A DNA stretch of 64,000 bases. Source: Odiellus spinosus (Eukaryota > Arthropoda > Arachnida > Opiliones > Phalangiidae). The DNA lies in assembly GCA_963920705.1 (NCBI GenBank), contig OY987226.1, positions 4,404,501-4,468,500 on the forward strand, read 5' to 3'. A program made the translations under genes and the position numbers. Under the pieces are notes generated by a model, which made no database searches, was not told the origin of the DNA, and saw only the letters and a program-made list of their open reading frames with translations. This document shows, piece after piece, positions 57,370 to 64,000 of this stretch (positions are counted from its first letter, which is position 1; the number at the start of each line of letters is the position of its first letter).

Positions 57370-57671
57370 AAAGCCGCGTTCATACTAGGCCGTGGAATCA
57401 ATTTAAACCGATCCAAAACGTTTCGCTGGAGTCGTGTGAACACGAAACCGTCTTTTTATCGAATCGATTTGATTCTATTTCTCAAAAACTACTTCGGGAA
57501 CCAGTTTCATACCGATTCGGTTTCAACAACCGATAGATGAAGCTACGATAAATCGATTTATAAAGATAATGCGTGAACACTTGACGCTTAAAACGATTCC
57601 TGGCGATTTGAATATCGGTTTGATTTCAACATATCAAATCGATTAAGAAATGCTAGTGTGACCGTAGCTTA
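57370..57671. mobile_element. Family C, complete C-long
   Basis: Opens aagccgcgttcatactaggc and closes gctagtgtgaccgtagctta, so terminal repeats are inverted. It aligns throughout with 3.62-3.91 kb. About 300 bp, non-coding. Confidence 0.75.
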
Positions 57672-58165
57672 AGAGTCCAAACCACTAGAGCCAGACAGGG
57701 GTGACAACGTTTTTGGACTATTTTTATGTGATGGGCTAGACTAGACCTTTGCCAGAAGTAGATGAAACCCTCCTTTGAAGTCTATTACTCCCGGGTCTTG
57801 TCTACCCCTCTCTGTATGGGTTAGTTTCAAAAAGCGCGATTCGTACGCCTCCTAACGGTAGATATTTTCGGAGCGGGAGTTCGTCGAGCGAATATCTCTA
57901 TCAGCCTTGGAGTTCGTCAAAAAAACGTCGTCGTTTGTGGAGAGAGAGAATTTGCAATTTTCCGTAGACAGGGGGTATGAAGTAGGACCCCTCCGATCTC
58001 GTAAAATTGGGAATTTTACCCATACAGAGAGGAGCGCTATATGGAACATTAGAGTAGTAGACTTCAAAGGAGGGTTTCATCTACTTCTGCCTTTGCTGAT
58101 AATATTAAGCTACTGGGAGCTGTTTACTTATATGGAATAAAGTGGTAGGCTTTTGCTATTATAAC
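57672..58165. repeat. Family G end split by D9
   Basis: cagacaggggtgacaacg and gatgggcta at left, and gataatattaagctactggg, ttatatggaataaag at right, are the two sides of a G end. Confidence 0.7.
57753..58089. mobile_element. MITE family D, copy 9 (7-bp TSD)
   Basis: Duplication cctttgc at 57746-57752 and 58090-58096. Both termini carry the gtagatg variant. Inserted within G. Confidence 0.94.
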
Positions 58166-58975
58166 TCTTTCTAGAAATAATTTCAAAAAACCCGGTTATA
58201 TTTTATAAATATTAATCCAATCTATATACGTGTAAATGGAGCTTCCAAAAGGGTTCAAGCACGGTCAAGTTATACGAGAAAAAATATTTTCAACATTTTC
58301 TCCCCATTTCTAGTTTGTAACAAGCTCAGATTACTACTTTTAAATTTTTGACACTTATGTAGTTTGAAAGTTTTTAAACATAATATACCTTTTTTTTATT
58401 TGATAAAAACCTCCAGAAACTTGTAGCAATTTTACGCAATTTTAGAGCCATAAAAAATGTAAAAACTTTCAGCAGATATAGCTCCAAATAAATCCCCTCT
58501 TAAAATTTACCGTAAAACGTCAAAAAACCCTAAACCACCGTATTACCAATCTTTCGAGATATAAAAAACCCATGCACTTTTGAGAGTAAGCTTTCCATTC
58601 CCTAGAAAAAAAAAATATCTGGCCTTCCTAAAAGAACATCGATAAATTTAAAATAGTGTAAAAAAAAAAAAAAAATCGCTCCGTTTTTATTCAAGTTATA
58701 TTCCCTCTCAAGTCGAGATTTTTCTAGACTTTTTTAAAAAGCAAAGATGTCACCGTCCCGGCGCTAAAAATTTCTTTTCCAACTGTAATTTTCAATCTCT
58801 TCCATTGAGTATATGTGGGGAAGCGGTGGAGTATAGGAAACAAGGTGTTCAAGACAGTTTAATATTTACCCTGGCAAAGTTTTAAGCACATCCGTCCGTT
58901 TTCTGTATTATAGTTATGGTAATTTGTCAACAAATTACAGGAAGCAGTAATACTTAGATGAAGTAGACGCGTAGG
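58166..58975. other. Non-coding, no recognised feature
   Basis: AT-rich, poly-A near 58660. Nothing else. Confidence 0.4.
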
Positions 58976-59024
58976 AACCTGACTCGATTCGGGCCTTGTC
59001 CAATTGATTTCGCACCAATTTAAA
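58976..59024. repeat. Family N, single satellite-like piece
   Basis: aacctgactcgattcgggcc and ttgtccaattgat match the 170-bp satellite monomer, here as one copy beside another array. Confidence 0.6.
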
Positions 59025-59028
59025 GGGT

Positions 59029-59790
59029 TTCACTCCTAAATTTTGCTATAATTTTAAAGATTGCACCTAAATTTTGCTATCATTTGAAAGATTGCACCTG
59101 AATTTTGCTATAATTTGAAAGATTGCACCTAAATTTTGCAATCATTTGAAAGATTGCACCTAAATTTTGCTATCATTTGAAAGATTGCACCTAAATTTTG
59201 CTATCATTTGAAAGATTGCACCTACATTTTGCTATAATTTGAAAGATTGCGCCTAAATTTTGCTATAATTTGAAAGATTGCACTAATAAATTTTGCTATA
59301 ATTTGAAAGATTGCACTAATAAATTTTGCTATAATTTGAAAGATTGCACTAATAAATTTTGCTATAATTTGAAAGATTGCACTAATAAATTTTGCTATAA
59401 TTTGAAAGATTGCACTAATAAATTTTGCTATAATTTGAAAGATTGCACTAATAAATTTTGCTATAATTTGAAAGATTGCACTAATAAATTTTGCTATAAT
59501 TTGAAAGATTGCGCTAATAAATTTTGCTATAATTTGAAAGATTGCACTAATAAATTTTGCTATAATTTGAAAGATTGCACTAATAAATTTTGCTATAATT
59601 TGAAAGATTGCACTAATAAATTTTGCTATAATTTGAAAGATTGCACTAATAAATTTTGCTATAATTTGAAAGATTACACTAATAAATTTTCCCACAATTT
59701 GAAAGATTACACTAATAAATTTTCCCACAATTTGAAAGATTACACTAATAAATTTTCCTACAATTTCAAAGATTACATTTTTAAAATTTC
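59029..59790. repeat. 31-33 bp minisatellite
   Basis: About 24 units of attttgctataatttgaaag plus attgcac. The first eight units are 31 bp (cctaa), the later ones 33 bp (taataa), with a final group in which tgctat becomes cccac. In the 33-bp part both strands stay open, giving Asn/Lys/Cys- and Ile/Ala/Lys-rich repeat frames that are artefacts. Confidence 0.95.
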
Positions 59791-59945
59791 CTATTACTTT
59801 TCCCAGACAGGGGTGATGACGTTTTTGGCTAGTTTTAAGTGATGGGCTATTACTTTTACCTGACCCTTTGTTGATAGTATTAAACTACGGGGTATTGTTT
59901 ACTTTTATGGAATAAAATGATAAACTTATGGTACTAATTTATTAG
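59791..59945. repeat. Family G terminal fragment
   Basis: ccagacaggggtgatgacg, tttgttgatagtattaaact and ttacttttatggaataaaat follow the right end of G. Confidence 0.7.
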
Positions 59946-60638
59946 CCACACCCAAACCTTCGGGGGATAGGTCTAAAAAAAACCCTTCTATTCCATCGAA
60001 GATCAAGAACTAGGAGTTGGAGAATCTTTTTCTCGAGTTATTTTTTGACTGGAAGGGGATGAAATTGAAAGCTTTAATGTTCGGTCCTTTCTTTGCGTAA
60101 TCTATCAATTTATTCGCCGAAAAATCTAGTTGCAATATTTTTGAAAGAAATCCAAAGCCGTTCGTCCTAGTTCTCTCGCCTATAGCGAAAAGGGGATGCC
60201 GATCAGGGGATCCAAAAATATGACCCTAGAATTTTCTTCACCATGAACTATAGCACCCTACTTTGTTACTTTATTTCTTTTAACTTTTTTTCCTACGTTT
60301 TTTTCGTTTGGGCCCCGGGTCTTTGACTCGTGCCAGTCCGAAATATACACGCGGAAGCTTTAAAAAAAAAAGGAAAAGGACCCCTCTTATGCAATTGGGA
60401 TAAGTGTATCTCGTTCTTGAATATGTTATTGATCTTATACAATTCTTCTTTGTTGAGTTATGATCTAAAGAAGGGTGGATGATATGGGTGGGAAAAAAAT
60501 CTAGTTAATAGTTATACTTCAAAGGGGTACTATCGTTTGATAGTTTTTTATTGTTGGCCCTTTCAATAATCCTACCAAAATCGACGGTTACAACATTTCT
60601 AACATATCTTCGTAAATTAACGAAGTTTTACTTTAAAG
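59946..60638. other. Non-coding, no recognised feature
   Basis: Nothing supported. Confidence 0.4.
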
Positions 60639-60976
60639 CAGAAGCCGATGAAACCCTCCTTTGAAGTCTATTACTCCCGGGTCTTGTCTACCCCTCTCTG
60701 TATGGGTTATTCTCAAAAAGCGCGATTCGTACGCCTCCTAACGGTAGATGTTTTCGGAGCGGGAGTTCGTCGAGCGAATATCTCTATCAACCTTGGAGTT
60801 CGTCCAAAAAACGTCCTCGTTTTGTGGAGAGAGAGAATTTCCAATTTTCCGTAGACAGGGGGGATGAAGTAGGACCCCTTCTAACTCGTAAAATTGGGAA
60901 TTTTACCCATACAGAGAGGAGCGCTATATGGAACATTGGAGTAGTAGACTTCAAAGGAGGGTTTCATCGGCTTCGG
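60639..60976. mobile_element. MITE family D, copy 10 (7-bp TSD)
   Basis: Duplication tttaaag at 60632-60638 and 60977-60983. The right terminus ends cttcgg, one substitution from cttctg. Confidence 0.93.
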
Positions 60977-60983
60977 TTTAAAG

Positions 60984-61120
60984 GGAAACTTAAGCCTCGT
61001 TCATACTTGAGGGCAGAAATCGGTTCCAAAACCAGTACGAAGCGTTTTCCGTTTTCCCTGGTTCACACGCTGACAAGACGGTTCGCGGCCGTTCGCCCCG
61101 GTTCGACCTAAGCCAAGGCT
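60984..61120. repeat. C-like fragment
   Basis: aagcctcgttcatacttgag at left and ctaagccaaggctta at right suggest a small, diverged member of the C type. Confidence 0.45.
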
Positions 61121-61231
61121 TAGCGTCGTTTTAAAAAATGCCCAAAACTTAAATATTTTAAATAGTTATCTCAAACTAATTAGTAAATCGTGTTTGTAAC
61201 TCGTTGGTTAATAATTTTTGACAGAAACTAT

Positions 61232-61485
61232 AATTTAAAGATCTTTCAAGAAGCCAGGAAATTACAATTATATCTACAGAAAAGATTGGAACCTAATCGT
61301 GTCAGTTGTATAGATTAGAACAAAGATATTCGTGCAAAAGGTTCGGCGACCGCGAGTATATAAAAAATAAAAGGTTAAAAATTGGGTAGTATTAGTTGAA
61401 ACGGTCAGGGAAAATCGTTGAAAAGGTTCGGGAAAAACCTGGAAAAGTCAGGGAATTTAAATCTGAAAAAACTGTGACAACCCTG
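61232..61485. mobile_element. M-family element, 5' truncated
   Basis: Starts at taaagatctttcaagaagcc, lacks the left terminus, and keeps the right terminus tgtgacaaccctg. Closely follows the right part of the 51-52 kb element. Confidence 0.8.
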
Positions 61486-61955
61486 TGTTTTCTGAATCAT
61501 ATAGAATAATAATTTGGTTCTGAAATTTTCGTATTAATTTAAGCGCGTTAACTAAACTTTGCGTGATAGGATGATGAACCGCTTTGTACGCGCCGGACTT
61601 TTAAGATTCTCGGGACCTCTTATTTTCAAAGTCTATATTTTTCTCGGCCATGGAAAAGAGATAGGAGGAAATAGGGAACGGATCTTCCGCAAGATTTATA
61701 CGACGGATTATAAATGGCGCAGTTTACTTTCAGAAACCCGGATGCTATATCGACAAGTAGCCCGAGTCCACCCATGCCCACCCGCTTGCCGTACAACGTT
61801 GGCGTGAGAGTGAAAAAAAAAAAATAAAAAATTGGCTAAACTTTTATATTTTTATATATACCGATTAGATCATATACAGGGTGTAACCTAGATTTGTAAA
61901 AGGGATATTGAAGTTGATACACAATTTTTCTATCAATTAGGTTTTTGAAATTAAG
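61486..61955. other. Non-coding, no recognised feature
   Basis: An 82-codon frame (61559-61807) shows no motif. Confidence 0.35.
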
Positions 61956-62735
61956 GCTGTAACGTATTTTTATCAACTCCAAATTGAAATTGAGTAACAT
62001 TTTCGGAGAGATCGTTAAAAAAAGATTCAAAATATATATACATGCAGAAGCCGATGAAACCCTCCTTTGAAGTCTATTACTCCCTGGTCTTGTCTACCCC
62101 TCTCTGTATGGGTTAGTTTCAAAAAGCGCGATTCGTACGCCTCCTAACGGTACATATTTTCAGAGCGGGAGTTCGTCGAGCGAATATCTCTAGCAGCCTC
62201 GGAGTTCGTCAAAAAAACGTCGTCGTTTGTGGAGAGAGAGAATTTCCAATTTTTCGTAGACAGGGGGTATGAAGTAGGACCCCCTCCGATCTCGTAAAAT
62301 TGTGAATTTTACCCATACAGAGAGGAGCGCTATATGGAACATTAGAGTAGTAGACTTCAAAGGAGGGTTTCATCGGCTTCTGATACATGTCATAGAACAA
62401 AATTACCACGACAGTATGATCAATATGATCACGTGGCTATTGTAGAGCCTACAGTTGATTTTCGCGTGTTGTGGTACAAGTGATGTCGCTTTCGCGCGAT
62501 CTTTTTCATGAAAGTACTTAATCCAGAAAGTTAAAGAGAGCGGCACCGTAAATATGAAATGGGGAATGTGCAGTTCAAGGCTAGTACCGTTGGGTTCATC
62601 TGATTGGTCCAATTTTATACTTTAACTGAAATTCAAATTAAACTAAACTTTAGAAATTAATTTAAACATCAAAAACGTATCCAATTAATGCGAATAACTT
62701 CTTGAAAACGTGATTTCGAAAATAATTGGAACTAA
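61956..62735 (-). repeat. Family A copy c (reverse, split by D11), joined to I
   Basis: ccaaattgaaattgagtaac, cggagagatcgttaaa before D11, and aaaattaccacgacagta, tgatcacgtggctattgtag after it, are the inverse of the copy at 2.4-3.2 kb. From about 62550 it continues into family I (tctgattggtccaatttt). I and A may therefore be parts of one longer repeat. Confidence 0.75.
62045..62382. mobile_element. MITE family D, copy 11 (7-bp TSD)
   Basis: Duplication atacatg at 62038-62044 and 62383-62389. Full length, inserted in family A. Confidence 0.94.
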
Positions 62736-62985
62736 AATTGATATTTAACTTATATTTTCCCTTTTATATTGATTCACTTGATTTCGCAACGATAAGCAAA
62801 CGATCTAGAAGATATTCGACTCTATTTCGTTTTAATAAATAATAAAGCGCGGGTTTTCAAGTAATGTATTTTGTATGGGTGCCTGTAGAAGTGTTCAACT
62901 AGCAGTGCACCAAAGTTCCGTGCAAAGCCTCCCACCAGGGTGAAAATAATAATCTTAAATTCATATTTCCAAGATCGCTGCTTGA
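62736..62985. other. Non-coding, no recognised feature
   Basis: Nothing supported. Confidence 0.35.
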
Positions 62986-63425
62986 ATTCTAAATGGAAAT
63001 AGCATTTTCGGAAATATCGTTAACCGGGTTGCCACAGGTCAGGGAAAACAGGAAAAAGTCAGGGAATTTGAAAATGAACCAAAAAGGAGAGGGAATTTTA
63101 AGAGATTTTAAAAAGTCAGGGAATTTAAAGATCTTTCAAGAAGCCAGGAAATTTGAATCTGAAAAAACTGTGCCAACCCTGTTAAAACTATTATATATCT
63201 CATAGAAAAAATTAACTCGAATGATAAAATACAAATTTTATAATCGCCAATTTCGAAATTTTTAAAATAAATATTCCACGCAATAATACGTCATCACAAT
63301 GGTCGCTTGGCTATTATAGAATCTACACTTGATTCTCGGGCGTTCCGACACCAATGATAAGGTCGGTTTCACGCGATCATTATCATAAAAGGTTCTACAT
63401 TTCGTACGAAAATCATCGTTAATTA
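62986..63425 (-). repeat. Family A copy d (reverse, split by M4)
   Basis: ctaaatggaaatagcatttt, cggaaatatcgttaa before M4. After it, caataatacgtcatcacaat, ggctattatagaatctacac and gataaggtcggtttcacgcg are the inverse of A. Confidence 0.72.
63024..63181. mobile_element. M-family element, short, TTAA target
   Basis: 158 bp. Left terminus ccgggttgccaca, right terminus tgtgccaaccctg (inverse with two changes). TTAA on both sides (63020-63023, 63182-63185); the TTAA matches the gatcgttaaa site of uninterrupted family A. Internally deleted relative to other M copies. Confidence 0.82.
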
Positions 63426-63513
63426 TATTCCAAAAATAAACTAATTCATATATCGGAAAAAATGACTCAAATATTTTGAAATTTTTGAAAATAAAAAAGG
63501 TTTTAAATAGTAC

Positions 63514-63851
63514 CAGAAGCCGATGAAACCCTCCTTTGAAGTCTACTACTCCAATTTTCCATATAGCGCTCCTCTCTGTATGGGTAAAATTCCCAATTTT
63601 ACGAATTAGAAGGGGTCCTACTTCATCCCCCCCCTGTCTACGGAAAATTGGAAATTCACTCTCTCCACAAACGACGACGTTTTTGGACGAACTCCAAGGC
63701 TGCGAGAGATATTCGCTCGACGAACTCCCGCTCCGAAAACATCTACCGTTAGGAGGCGTACGAATCGCGCCTTTTGAGAATAACCCATACAGAGAGGGGT
63801 AGACAAGACCAGGGAGTAATAGACTTCAAAGGAGGGTTTCATCGGCTTCTG
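63514..63851. mobile_element. MITE family D, copy 12 (7-bp TSD)
   Basis: Duplication atagtac at 63507-63513 and 63852-63858. Full length, subfamily with cttttgagaataaccc. The last 140 bp of the window after it show nothing. Confidence 0.94.
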
Positions 63852-64000
63852 ATAGTACCGGTATGAAAAACAAAAATTTAATTATAAACTTTCGAAAATG
63901 GTGATAGCATCACTTCAAAATAGAAAATACCGCAACCCCTTCTTCTTGTGTAGTTATTGCGTGAAATATAAATCTTGTTAAATATTTATCTTCGATTTTT

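Noticed and set aside
59222-59842. Asn/Lys/Cys and Ile/Ala/Lys repeat frames
   Set aside because: Created by the 33-bp array; 31-bp units next to it break the frame.
8274-63842. Recurrent 60-100 codon frames in D elements beginning MKPSFEVYY
   Set aside because: The start lies in the terminal inverted repeat, so it appears at both ends and strands. Frames differ in length between copies through small indels, and there is no sign of selection on codons.

Overview
The window looks like intergenic DNA from an arthropod nuclear genome, most likely a hexapod. It is AT-rich, has no operons, rRNA or tRNA genes, and is packed with short inverted-repeat transposons and minisatellites. The animal assignment rests on three things. 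A full copia-type retrotransposon is primed by an internal fragment of initiator-Met tRNA, as in Drosophila copia. A split gene with 71-77 bp introns encodes the C-terminal half of an ionotropic-type receptor (the arthropod chemosensory IR family). Short TTAGG-like tracts occur near 44.9 kb. The species cannot be named from sequence alone.

Only two protein-coding units are well supported. (1) A complete copia element occupies 37882-42417 (minus strand): identical 221-bp LTRs, a 5-bp target duplication, PBS, PPT and an uninterrupted 1331-codon gag-pol. (2) A divergent ionotropic receptor gene lies at about 31.7-33.8 kb (minus strand): four exons with M1, M3, ligand-binding lobe S2, M4 and a polyA signal; its 5' exons are not securely located. 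Three more candidate exons (29.54, 34.7 and 35.6 kb) are listed with low confidence.

Most of the rest is non-autonomous DNA transposons, which I name by letters. D (12 copies, about 338 bp), E (4 copies, about 290 bp) and F (2 copies, about 310 bp) all start CAGAAG or CAAGAA and are flanked by 7-bp target duplications in nearly every copy. H1/H2 insert at TTAA and begin AGGGAGAATG. J, L and M begin CAGGGT and show 5-, 6- and 4-bp duplications. K inserts at TA. C is a GCGTTCACACT-type palindromic family. A, G, I, N and O are older dispersed repeats, often serving as targets. Nesting is extensive: F1, D2 and D9 in G; D11, L1 and M4 in A; K in H2c; C-short in C-long.

Tandem arrays form the third component: a ~170-bp satellite (0.2-1.6 kb), a 10-bp array (15.7-16.6 kb), a 2.4-kb foldback whose two arms are minisatellites (17.4-19.8 kb), and 20-22 bp (20.3 kb), 14 bp (23.8 kb), ~30 bp (26.5 kb), 15 bp (45.1 kb), 20/21 bp (46.3-47.9 kb), 28 bp (51.2 kb), 41 bp (54.3 kb) and 33 bp (59.0 kb) arrays. 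Several of these arrays are an amplified piece of a transposon family that is single-copy in its sister elements, so this locus appears to convert transposon segments into minisatellites repeatedly. No autonomous DNA transposase gene was seen, so the mobile families must depend on enzymes encoded elsewhere.
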